Assembly: GCA_027919835.1 (NCBI GenBank)
Contig: JANVFP010000023.1
Coordinates: forward strand, 744,001 to 808,000
Reading direction: 5' to 3'
Source: Lentinula raphanica
Taxonomy: Eukaryota; Basidiomycota; Agaricomycetes; Agaricales; Omphalotaceae
Length of the DNA: 64,000 bases
The stretch's first letter is position 1; every line of letters begins with the position of its first letter. The notes beneath the pieces were generated by a model. The model ran no database searches. It was not told the origin of the DNA and saw nothing but the letters and a program-made list of their open reading frames with translations. This document shows positions 1 to 10,088 of this stretch, piece by piece. The position numbers and the translations under genes were made by a program.

Positions 1-183
1 TCGGCGTGCAAATCCCTCGTCGTTGGGAGGAAGACATGAACGTTGAGCGTTGAGGTCGAGTTGCAATCAATCAGATGAGATAAAATCGATGAAGTCCACG
101 CGACGGATCACGCGCTGGTGGCATGTTTCTGTCACGTGTCTCCAGACTCTCGTTGACTGTCAGTGTTACGACTCCGTTTCTTC
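1..183. other. 5' flank of the KDZ transposase gene
   Basis: No gene is supported here. The stretch precedes the first ATG of the KDZ gene at 184 and probably holds its promoter and leader. The left end of the KDZ element is not in the window, because no copy of the terminal sequence seen at 4601-4618 occurs here. Confidence 0.4.
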
Positions 184-3100
184 ATGGCTACTTCCTCCTC
201 GAAAAAGAAGAACCATTCTACCAACGTTCGTCGCGTCAAGCTCTCGGAGGTGCTTCCAACGCATCAGACCCATACACAACTTCGATCTGAACGGCTCAAC
301 TGCACCGGGGACGTGGTTCAAACCCAAATCGCTACCGAAATTCCTTCGCCTCTCAAGAAAAGGCGGACTACGTTTTCGAACAGGTATCGTTCTAGAGAAG
401 AAATCGACTCACTTCTTCAATTCGCTTTGGTCAACGGCGGACACGTCGAGACTGTGGAAGTCCCCGACACGACTCAGTTAACTCCTGACGCATATGATCA
501 TCATCTCAACGAGTTCAACAAGCGTCAACGTCGATATGCTGTTTCCGTGAGTTTTTCTACGTCTCTAAGGTCCACACGTTCTGATTCTATACACCATAAG
601 GACAGACCCTTCATGGAATGGATACCGTTCCGCGACGAGTATCTCGCAGAGATGATAAGAGGTGAAGGGAGAGGCGATGGACCCAAAGATAGTTGTTGGA
701 AGTGTCAGAGCGATAATTCCCCCCTGTATCGTTCATCAGGAAAAGTACCCTTAGCCTAGGTAACCCAGAGATACCCCCCAAAACCTAGACTCTCCCAAAG
801 CACCCAAAGAAATCTAAGGCAAACTCAGGCTTGCCCAGGCTTTTCCAGGCAAACTCAGGCTTGCTCAGGCAAATTCAGGCAAATTCAAAGTTTTTAAACT
901 GCTGAGGTTTTGGGGGGTATCTCTAGGCAGCCTAGGCACCAGGTCAGTTTTGCTGATGTTGCGTTTCTGGGTGCCTCACGAATGGGTTGGTCTGTGCCGA
1001 ATGCTGTCTGTTGGATCATCTACAACGTCCATTGGATATCATCGAGGTACGTTTTCATCTCATTCGTCTAGCTCCGCTATTCACCAGTCGTTTTCAGAAA
1101 TGGAACGGTAGTTACTTCGAACGCATTCCTCTGCAACAAATGGGCTTGTCCGTTCAGTTGGGCCACAGCTGTGACTCGATCTGCCCGGCCCCTCGTATCG
1201 TTAAAAACTTCACGGTTATACATACAAATGGCATACATCAAGTTACTGCTCTCTTTTGCAATTGTGTGAATAGATACGCTGCCGGAGAATGGCGGCAACA
1301 ACTCCATCGCAGACGCTGGTTCGCAGCGACGCATCTGCAGCCTGAGACCGCTGCCACGTATGAAGTTCTCAACCACTTTCATGTGCTTACCCTTCAAGGG
1401 AAGGTCACTACCTATGACTATTACACCGGTCTTGAGAAATTATATGATAATTTAGGGACAGAAATAAAAGTGGTGAGTTCTATTTTCTGATCATCATTGC
1501 AAGTGTCAATCGTCATTCCGAAGGATCGTTACAAGGCGTTCTCACGTATGATTCGGGAATGGCGCGGCCTCAAGATCTTGAAACGTGGTGGAATGGGCAA
1601 CGATGCTACACGAACCGCTGACAAGACAGAATTAGGGGAGCTCGCTGTCGAATGCATTGCTTGTCCCAGACCTAGTGAAAATCTACCTGAAGATTGGGAA
1701 GATGAGCCAGCAAACACACGGTACGCTTTTCTTTGTTGAGATCAATAGAATTGGTTGACTCAGACTGGTATCAGCTTCAAGTACTGGTTGTATCTTGCCG
1801 AGGACGCATGCTTTCGACTCAAACGGCGACTCGTCTCATCTAACGCAGTGGATCCTGGAGTCGGAACGGGCTCATCTTATTTTGTTGAGGATAATGCGTT
1901 TCGGGAGTATATAGCTACTTGCGGGGAACAAGTCGAGGTAAGATATTCATTCTATTTTATCTCGTTCGGGACTCAGCTCCGTCTATATTCAGATGAATAC
2001 GTGTACGGGTCTCTCAGCTGTTGATCATGCCAACACAAAGTTCTCAAGGGGTTATGCAACCACGGGTGTCGGTCTGGCTGTCTGCGCGCGTCATGAACTC
2101 GTTCAAAAAAATGGGGTTGTCGATTTGCAGAAAGGCGAAAGGTGAGCAATTAAACAAGTCGTTCGTTCTTGCCGTGATTGACGGACATCGTATCTAGATA
2201 TTGCAACATGGACTATGCGTTCGGATCGATTCTTCGTACGCTCGATCCACGCCTGACCATCGTCCAGTCGTATGACATCGTCTGCCAATGGTCAAAGAAT
2301 CTGGCTCACCGTATGAAGGAACTACCTCAGCAAGTCAAGTGCTGTCTATCAGAGCGCAATATTTTTTTTGTCATACCGAAGTTACACATCCATGGCCACA
2401 ATCTTTCTTGTCAACTATCTTTCTCTCTGAACTGGTTGTGGGGTGCAGGAAGGACTGATGGTGAGGGAGTCGAGCGTAACTGGGCACACATGGGCCCGGT
2501 GGCAACAAGTACCAGAGATATGGGCCCAGGTAATCGGCACGAAGTCCTTGACGATCACTTCGGTCATTGGAATTGGCGTGGCATCTGCAGAATGGGTACG
2601 TCTGTTCTACTCTACAACTCCGAATTATTGAATATTAACAATTTTATAGGACAACTTCTTCTCAAACGTTACGATGAAGCTTTGGACCAACAGGAGATCC
2701 ACAATAAAGCATTGCTCCAATTCCGAACGGAACGTCAAGATGACTTCGAAGAGTGGGACAACATGATCACTGTCTGGGAAGGTGAACTGCTCAAGCCACC
2801 GAAAGATCGCACCGCTCCCAACCCATTTGAGTCTATCAAGTCCGGTGAGTTCTTCCGCCAATTCAAATGTTTTGTATTTCTGACTAACCGTTTTTCAGGC
2901 ATGACTGAACAAGATATCCGCCTCGCGTTAGCCCAAGAAGAGGAGGAGGAAGCCTCGTCTGGTTCTCCCAGTTTACATGACGTAGGCCCATCGGCCTTCA
3001 TTTCTCAGATGTTAGATATTCAAGATACGATGTGCGTCTCATTTCTTTTTGTTTAAACATAGAGCTAATGTATATTTACAGGCGTTCTATGAAGTTTGAG

Positions 3101-4358
3101 ATGAGTAAGCAGAAATCCGAGACGGTTTTACAAAAGACCAGCATTATCCAATGTCGTACCAAACTGGTTCAGGCTATAGCAAAGATTCGCGCGCTTCAAA
3201 CGGTCTACATGCCCGCAGCTATTCAAAAACTTGCCGAGGCTGAAGACATCACTGAGGAAAACGCCGAAGACACCGTTCTAGTCTTTCCATCTGACCTGTC
3301 GGATTCTGAGAGGGAGTCGGGTTGCCGAGCTGGAATATTGGCCATCGAACGTAAACTACGGGAAGGACAACTGTCAAGTTCACTCGACAAATTACGCAAC
3401 AATCTCCACATCAAATCCCGCCTTCTCACGTATCGCACCACGAACGTCGCTCATCAGGCCCGCGTAACGAAATCCCAAACTCTATTGGCTCGAACACAAC
3501 AACAGATTGAATTGGCGGCGAGGAAATATCAAGACGCGTGGAAAGCACTTACGAAGATAGTCGGCGGGGAACAGAACGTTTCGTGGCATCAGTTACATGC
3601 CAAAGATGTGTGCATGATGCAGGAAGAGCCGCCCCAGGGTAATTTGAGGAAGAGGTTGGGGAAAAGAAGAAGAGACGAGGATGAAGCTCAACAGGAGCTA
3701 GAGTGGCAGAAGGAGCAGGAAAAATTTGAGCAGCAGATACAGGAACTACAAGGAACCGAACAAGGACGGCGTATGACCGAACTGCAGTGTCTACGAGCCG
3801 TATGCGGGGAGGGAAAACGACGAGTTTCGTGGATCTGGATGGCCTGCGGAAACGGAGCGCTCGAAGACGAGGCAGTGCTTGAGGAAGGTAAATACAATCG
3901 TTATGAGGCTTTTCCGCTTACTAACGACCCGTTGAATAGGAATACGAGTCGAATACTGCAAGACTTACGCTCGCGCAAAACGGTGGGAAGAAGAAGTAAT
4001 ATTGCTCAAGGAGGAAATGCGACGTTGCGTCGTGTCGCTCGAGGCTCGAGCAAAGGTATGGGAAGGCAGGAATACCTACGAGGGGCCACTGGCGGATGGA
4101 AAGGATGACGCACACAAAGAAGGTGTGGCCGCTTATGCCGCGAGGCAAGCTAACGTGTATCGACGGCTCAAACAGCATTTCCTCTTACTCTGGGAGATCG
4201 GGGCTGCTAATCGTTCAAAGGCAATATCTAAGGGGGTCGACGCTTCTTATATTTCAGACCACGAAGGCTTCATTCTCCCTGACGACGACAACGAGGAGCT
4301 GGAGGAAATGCAGGAATTTGATGAGGATATTCCCGATTATATGGATGACCTAGAATAA
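184..4358 (+). CDS. KDZ-family DDE transposase with CxC2 cysteine cluster, multi-exon, MITE-disrupted
   Basis: The spliced product, about 1,150 residues, matches the Kyakuja-Dileera-Zisupton (KDZ) transposases typical of Agaricomycetes. A charged N-terminus (MATSSSKKK) is followed by a CxC2-type zinc cluster (CWKC near 690, then CAECC and an LLDH segment near 1000). The stretch KWNGSYFERIPL to LHRRRWFAATHL is family-typical. A DDE catalytic core is visible: Asp in YLAEDACFRLKR (about 1803), Asp in YDIVCQW (about 2275) and Glu in GRTDGEGVERNWA (about 2463). The C-terminus (RWEEEV to LLLWEIG) is the usual helical KDZ tail. I read about nine short introns, e.g. 547-600, 1047-1096, 1938-1992, about 2141-2197, about 2595-2649 and about 3886-3939; the one after 1473 is uncertain. 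A 225-bp MITE at 734-958 breaks the zinc cluster, so this copy is probably inactive unless the MITE is spliced out. KDZ transposases cut and paste DNA in the nucleus. Confidence 0.9.
734..958. mobile_element. MITE (copy 1) inserted in the KDZ zinc-cluster exon
   Basis: A 225-bp non-coding element bounded by CATCAGGAAAA on the left and its imperfect inverse (TTTTGCTGATG) on the right. A second inverted block (CCAGAGATACCCCCCAA) lies inside. TT is duplicated at 732-733 and 959-960. Removing the element and one TT joins the exon in frame as LYRCVSGC, restoring the cysteine cluster of the KDZ protein. The interior has short repeats of AGGCAAACTCAGGCTTG type. A relative lies at 36179-36460. It encodes no protein, so the transposase must come from elsewhere; the family is not recognised. 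Confidence 0.8.
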
Positions 4359-4618
4359 TTGCCGAACTGATATGAACATGCCGAGAATTTGTTGTTTTCA
4401 CCGTATTTTGTAATCGTGTACATATAATCATAATTCGAAACAGTATCCGACGGCTGTGTCCCATGGCTACCATATTAGGAAAGAAATAAGCGCTATCCGG
4501 AGCCCAGTACGCCCGCACTGACATAATATTTGACCCCTCGAAAGGGTATCGACCCACTTCGCGAAGCCCTGCTCGAGACTTATCGAGCTACTTCGCGTAG
4601 ATTCTACAGCTACAGGTG
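4359..4618 (+). repeat. 3' end of the KDZ element with terminal inverted repeat
   Basis: Non-coding tail of 260 bp after the KDZ stop. It ends in TTCTACAGCTACAGGTG (to 4618) and carries CTTCGCGAAG near 4557-4566 plus TACTTCGCGTAG near 4589-4600. The inverse of this end, CACCTGTAGCTGTAGAA, is also the end of the foldback at 27953-31074. hAT coding sequence starts immediately afterwards, which places the KDZ element inside a hAT gene. The boundary is inferred from the shared terminus, since the left end is outside the window. Confidence 0.65.
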
Positions 4619-6900
4619 GCCACGTCGAGACTTGCGCAGCTGTGGACGAGGCAGCGGTAGCTGGTCAGCTTACTATTCCAATGTATGCTGGTGGCTCATT
4701 GTACAGTGAACCTCAGCTCCGCCTTTTGTTAGTGCAGTGGTGTGCGGTCAATTCTAGGCCCATGCTCATCGTGGAGGATGAAGCTTTTCTAAAGATGATG
4801 AAAATGATGCATGCCCATGTTGCGGTACCTAGCGCGGTTACGCTCGCGCGAGATATCCAGCGAGTGTACGACATTGCAAAAAAGCAAGTGCAGAAGGTTC
4901 TAGCAGAAACTCCTGGGCGCAAACACATCATTCTGGATGGATGGTCCTCTCCCAACGTTCTGTCAATACTTGGAGTCGACACGACCTTTGTGAAGGATGG
5001 GAAGATAATAGCGATCACACTGGACTGTGTTCGGTATGTATATACCATCTCATAGTTCGCATAATCCCCTGATATTCTGCTAGTCTGACGAAGGCACATA
5101 CTGGGATCTATCTGGCAAGAAAACTGGCTGAATGTCTACAGGACTATAACGTGGAGGAACAGACTTTAGCTATAGCTTGCGATAATGCATCAAACAACGA
5201 CAAGATGCTTCAGGAGTTACCCACCCTTCTTCCCTCTACAGCGAGCGTGGGCACTGAGTATCAAATTTGGTGTTTTGGTCACATTCTTAATCTTTGCGTC
5301 AAGGCCTTTCTTTCCTTGTTTGATACTTCTGAAAAAGCAGCAAAGGCTGATAGTTCCATGTTGGAGGCTGCAACTGGTGATCCCAGTGAAGATGAAGATG
5401 AGGCTGATGAAATCAAGAACGAGGAGCTCGAAGAGGATGAAGCAGCAGAGAGGGACAAAGGTGACTGGGACGAAATTGCAGAGCTGAGTGCAGCTCTTGT
5501 TGAGGTCTCGGTTTTGAGCGACGATGATATTTCAGTTGGCCGTCAGACGGTTAAGAAGGTATATCATGTATAAATTGTTCCATTGTTTGGGCTAACGTGT
5601 GTCTTACAGCTTCGCAAGCTAGGCAAGAAAATCCGCAACTCGGCAGTACTTCAGGCTGAGTTGGCAGAGGCATACAAGTCGGAGCGTATCGAAGTGAAGA
5701 AAATGATACGCCCTGTTGATACACGGTGGAATACGTTATGTGATGTTATCGAACGTGCGTTAGAGCTTCGCCGTGGACTGGATCGTCTCCTCTCGCAAGG
5801 GAAACATCAGCAAGGCAAGAAACCTCTATCTGCCTGGCGTCTTAGGACAGAAGAATGGGAACTCCTCGAAGATATCCTGCCCATGCTCAAGGTAAAATGA
5901 CAGTACTCTGTATATTAAAGCATTACTAAAATATATCAGGTTTTTTGTCAGGCTACGAAGCGTTTATCCATGAGCGGACGACCTCTGGTAGTGGATGTAA
6001 TACCAGTCATTGATCTTATCAACCATAAACTTGAAGACCTGGTAAACGATATGACAAAGCCTTCGATTGTTCGAGCGTCAGCTGCGAAGGGTAGGGCGGT
6101 GCTCAATAAATATTATTCTAAGACGGACGACTCAAAGATGTATAGGATTTGTATGAGTAAGTCTTTTCGTTGATTGCAAAGCTTTCACTAATTTTGTTCA
6201 ACAGTGCTACACCCAAAATATAAGCTGCAGTACTTCGATAAGGCCCAGTGGGAGTCCACATGGAAGGATACCGCTATAAATATTCTTCGAGAAGAGTGGG
6301 ACTTGCGTTACAAAGGAATGATTGACGAATCAACAGATAATATAACTACAACAGTGAGTAAGAAGTGTGTTACTATCATTGGTTTTTCTGATGAATCTGC
6401 TAGGACACGACTGATATTGATATGGGGCTGTTTGACGAGCTTGACCAGTTTGGAAAAACGAAGGCAGATGATGTACTCGATGAGTACCTCAAGAGCCCAA
6501 TAGATGCAAATGTAGACCCCATTCATTATTGGGTGTCTCATTTGGATCTGGATGGTGCTAAAGCTACGCCTTGGGGCATGCTTGCCCGGATGGCCCTTGA
6601 CTTTCTCAGTGCGCCAGGTAAGCTGTATATCGTATATCTTATAGTGAATGAATATTATTAGACTAATATATTTAATAATTAGCTACGTCTACAGATGTTG
6701 AACGACTTTTTTCGCATGGAGGGAGCCAGGTGTCCAAACGACGCCATTCACTTGGATTTTCTTTGATTCGTTGTTTAATGGTTTTACGTTCTTGGTTTGT
6801 TGCTGGGCTTATACCTGAAGATAAAATTCTTGAATACTTTCGGGACTTTAAAACACGAAGGAGTAAGGGTGAGGAGGTCGACATGGACATGGATGAATGA
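4619..6900 (+). pseudogene. hAT-family transposase, 5' part missing
   Basis: Product resembles fungal hAT transposases. The frame is open from 4619 with no ATG before the visible coding block, and the N-terminal BED zinc finger is absent, so the first exon(s) probably lie left of the KDZ insertion, outside the window. Visible parts: a catalytic-domain start (HIILDGWSSPN, FVKDGKIIAITLD), the segment LAIACDNASNNDKML with the family Asp, CFGHILNLCVKAFL, an acidic insert (EDEDEADEIKNEELEEDE), PVDTRWNTLCDVIERAL, and the C-terminal dimerisation region (YWVSHL, MALDFLSAPA, then after an intron TDVERLFSHGG and SKRRHSL). Introns with GT/AG ends follow 5033, 5557, 5891, 6153, about 6355 and 6617. The hAT reaction is DNA cut-and-paste with hairpin formation on flanking DNA. 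No internal stop was seen beyond introns, but without its start it cannot be functional as it stands. Confidence 0.85.
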
Positions 6901-7229
6901 TTTTCTTTGATTACAACTATACTTAGAACAGTAATTTTTCATACATATAGTACAAGGTTTTTTGACTGGTGGTTAATGTTATGTTGTTTTTCATTCTATT
7001 ATCGCTACTCGCAAGTAACTAGCAAGTAACTCGCAGGTAACTCGCAGGTAACTCGCAGGTGAACTGCAGGTTTTCTGACTTGCCGGTTACCTGCAGACTT
7101 GCAGGTAAATTACCTGCCGGGCAGGTCTCTTTTCTCACGAGTCAGAGCCAGGTCACGGGTCACATATTTTTGTTGCCGGTTACCTGCATCACGGGTCCCG
7201 GTCATACCTGTCCGGGACTCGTGAAGACC
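6901..7229. repeat. hAT 3' tail with 11-bp minisatellite
   Basis: No gene. After an AT-rich stretch, a unit like GCAGGTAACTC is repeated in tandem at about 7011-7070 with AAGTAACTAGC variants, and inverted GAGTTACCTGC-like pieces follow to 7190. Such short repeats near an end are common as transposase-binding subterminal repeats in hAT elements. The sequence changes abruptly to Ngaro YR coding at about 7230, so the hAT end lies there. The left end is outside the window, so the target duplication cannot be checked. Confidence 0.5.
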
Positions 7230-7813
7230 CTTATATCCAACTCTTCTATGACTCTCATCATCTCTCTTATGATGATCTTCTGTTTGCAACTCTCATGAGC
7301 TGTGGCTTCTATGGCTGTCATCGCATTGGTGAACTCACTGTTCCTAATCAGCAAGCTCTGTGTGACTGGCGTAAGGTGATCAAGCGGGTCTCTCTCAAGT
7401 TTGGAGCTGGTTACCACTTGCCTTATCACAAGAGTGATCCTTTTTACCATGGAACAGATATTCTCCAAAGTCATCAAGCAGTGGCCAGTCCTGTGTCTCT
7501 ACTTAAGGAATACTGTACTATCAGAGACAAACTACATGGAGCCAGGCCTGCATTGTTCCTCTGTGAAGATGGAACACTCCCCACTAGATCCTGGTTTGAA
7601 TCTAGGTTCTTTGCTTATGTTGGTAGGGAGTTTGGTGGACATTCACTCAGAGCTGGTGGTGCAACCTTCTATGCCAAACTTGGTCTTTTTGAATCTGTGA
7701 TAATGGCCTTGGGACATTGGTCTTCTACAGCTTGGAAAATATATATCAGAGACAATCCTACAGTAAGGGTAGAACTACAACTAGCATCACTCAAACAAGC
7801 CCAAAGATCTTGA
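7230..7813 (+). pseudogene. Copy A: tyrosine recombinase, C-terminal part
   Basis: The C-terminal half of the YR of the Ngaro-like retrotransposon, starting abruptly at the hAT junction. It retains the catalytic Arg (CHRIGELT), the His-x-x-Arg box (GGHSLRAGG) and the nucleophilic Tyr (WKIYIRDN), and ends in KQAQRS like copy C. Compared with copy C it has Lys for Arg in FYAKLG, Phe for Ser in LGLFES, His for Arg in LGHWSS, and a small deletion after KF (GAGYH). The N-terminal DNA-binding half is missing, so it is a remnant. Confidence 0.85.
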
Positions 7814-8014
7814 CACTGTATACCTGTACTATTGTAACACCATCCAATCTGATATACAACCACTCACCTCGCATCTCATTCACATTTTCTCTCACCCCTC
7901 AACAACATCTCATAGCAATTATAGCCCTCCATGATCCGCTCTGAATGTTATGGGCTTTGGCCCAGTGTTGGCTAACTTTTACTTCCTGTCCCACCTGAGT
8001 GCAAAAGGCAGAGG
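7814..8014 (+). repeat. Copy A: 3' untranslated region and B repeat
   Basis: Non-coding 3' end of copy A. The last about 93 bp (TAGCCCTCCATGATCCGCTC to GCAAAAGGCAGAGG) are the B repeat found at the end of every copy. It stops at 8014 and is joined directly to a gag fragment of copy H in the opposite orientation, with no A2 repeat between. Confidence 0.8.
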
Positions 8015-8902
8015 TTGATCCTTATGAACCAGCTTGTATTCTGACCCAAAATCTCTGCTATCATCATAGGTAGATGAGGAAAAGCTGACCAGTGCAGCAT
8101 AGACTTTATCAAAGTCCACAAAGCAATCCTTGACAATGAGGCGAAGCAAAGAGACAGGGAGAGGATCAGAGAAAGGTTGAGCAGCAAGTAGAGATATAAC
8201 TGGGTCAAGATTGCTTTCAGCAGCAAACAGGTTCTTGAGTTCCCAAGTTTTCTGCACATGAGCAGGAAGAGATGAGGGGCCTGATAGATGTGCCAAGTGA
8301 GGAGCAGTTTCAAGAAGTGCAGCAGGAAGCATTGAGGCAGTTGAAGCAGGTTTGACAGGAGAGGCAAAAAGTCTAGCCAAGGCATCTCTCCCAGCCTGTA
8401 GAATAGGCTCTGGATCTTGAGGAGAAGCACCAGATTCAAGCTGGGCTTGCTCATCATCCAGATCCTGAATCTGAGTCTGCATGCTAGCTCAGGCAGCTTC
8501 ATTGACAGCTTCTTCATGAGAGACATCATTCTGATCCGCTGAGACAGCAGTCTTCTTCCCTTTGACCTTAGCTCTCTGATCTCTCTTAAACTTATTAGTC
8601 TCTCTCTGGATATCCATGATCTGAAACACATAGTCTTGGGATATAACAGCATCATTGAAAGAGAGATCTCTAACAGCGCTAAAGGCATCCATAGCATTGA
8701 TCTCCTCATTTCTGAACTGTTCAACAACCTCCTGAAGAGCCCTGGCTTGTTCACCAACTGTCTCAAACTCCAGAGCCTGCACAGGGTCATCAGAGAGCCT
8801 GTCAGCAAGGGAGAGAGAGGGTGACAAGTGAGGAGCAGCAGAGGAGGATGGAACATTCTGGGAGTGAGGAGAAACAGACCTGAAGTGGACATGGGTTTCT
8901 GA
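8015..8902 (-). pseudogene. Copy H: gag, middle fragment
   Basis: Minus-strand gag of the Ngaro-like family, from ETHVHFRSV near 8890 to SEYKLVHKDQ near 8015, matching residues of about 145-410 of copy C gag. A Trp codon (TGG in other copies) is TGA at 8489-8491. The upstream part of the same gag is at 15948-16319, and the gap between them is element B. At 8014/8015 the gag is cut again by the B-repeat end of copy A. The rest of the gene is lost. Confidence 0.85.
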
Positions 8903-10088
8903 TCGACATGAAGGCGGATTCCAAGGGTAGGGAGCCTTTCTGCAGGCCTCTGCAAACAACAGATCATCTCCCAGTAATTATAGTGCACTATTCATCACAA
9001 CAGGTATGTACATGAAGGTCTTCACCTTCATCATACCTAATGTGTACATGAATACACTTAATTGCTGGCTACCTCTCAAGTGCTCTTGCCACTATACTGT
9101 GTACGCATACAGAGCTCTATTGTCCCTACAAGTTGTCCACTATAACCCTATGATGATACTCACTCTGTGTTGAGTTATTCATATTTTTTCAGAATGCTTT
9201 AATAAAGCTTTTGAAATATTTTCTATTCTACACAAAGCATTCCTGGACCAAACCTATAGGTGTCTTAGATGAAAATATACAGTTTGATGTCCTCTTCAAG
9301 ATGCGAATAATTTTGAAGGCATTTGGTCTAGTGGTTCTCCTGCAATCCTTATTTTAAAATGCACACTCAAAACACTTGTGTGTTATTTCATTCCCAGAGC
9401 CTTTATATCACTTAGCACCATGTCTAGACTCATCACATGAATTCCTGGACATATTTCGGACATTTCCAGCGCTTATAGGGCGCCTGGATCATCAGCTGAT
9501 AGCTGTACATGATCCCATCTTCACATGCATCAGGCAATTGATCATGGGGCTGTTTTAAATTGATGTGGCTGTTACAGGTGCCAGAGGTCTGAGCAGAGGC
9601 CTGTAAAAGCGAGTTGAAACATCAATTTTTGATCTCCCATTCTTCCTTTCCTTCCCCCACCATCTCTGACCTGGGTGAGGCTGCCTGCATGTTCCCTAGC
9701 TCTTTCTGAGCTCTGATTTCACTGTCCAGTACATTCCTACATCTGTACAGACTACAGGCCTTCCAGAGGTGTCTCAGATACAGGAATCTGGTATGAAATT
9801 TCGCATTTTTCACCATCAAGACACTGAACAGATACCAAAGCACATCCAGACAGATCTAAGGTGATCAGACACTCTAGGAGTTGATTCCTTTGTTAGATCT
9901 TGGGTTTTTGGTGTCTCAGTGCGCTCTGATCATGTCTGATAAGCCTCTACATAGTACTGACTCTTATCTACATAGATCTAACCTTGATCTGCCTGTTTGT
10001 TTTTGGTGTCTCAATCTAACCTTGATCTGCCTGTTTTTCCTTCAATCTCCTGCTCTCTCTGAGCACCATCTTCATCTCAACAATCTAT
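8903..10088 (+). repeat. Copy B: A1 repeat and gag leader
   Basis: Non-coding 5' region, about 1.1 kb of it repeated downstream as A2 (14623 onward). It presumably carries the promoter and the recombination site. It contains a conserved hairpin at 9002-9038. The small ORFs in it recur in other copies but show no recognisable protein. B carries an extra copy of a 37-bp stretch (GTTTTTGGTGTCTCAATCTA) near 9990-10030. Confidence 0.75.
9002..9038. promoter_or_regulatory. Conserved hairpin in the A repeat
   Basis: ATGAAGGT (9012-9019), loop CTTC, ACCTTCAT (9024-9031) form a perfect 8-bp stem, with AGGTAT (9002-9007) and ATACCT (9033-9038) pairing outside. The inner stem is retained in the other A repeats read (about 51115, 57113, 62780 and more). 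Its position about 100 bp from the element end suggests a recombinase, replication or transcription signal; the role is inference. Confidence 0.5.

Noticed and set aside
987..1490. Separate small gene with zinc-cluster features
   Set aside because: It is the middle exon region of the KDZ gene, separated from the first exons only by the MITE.
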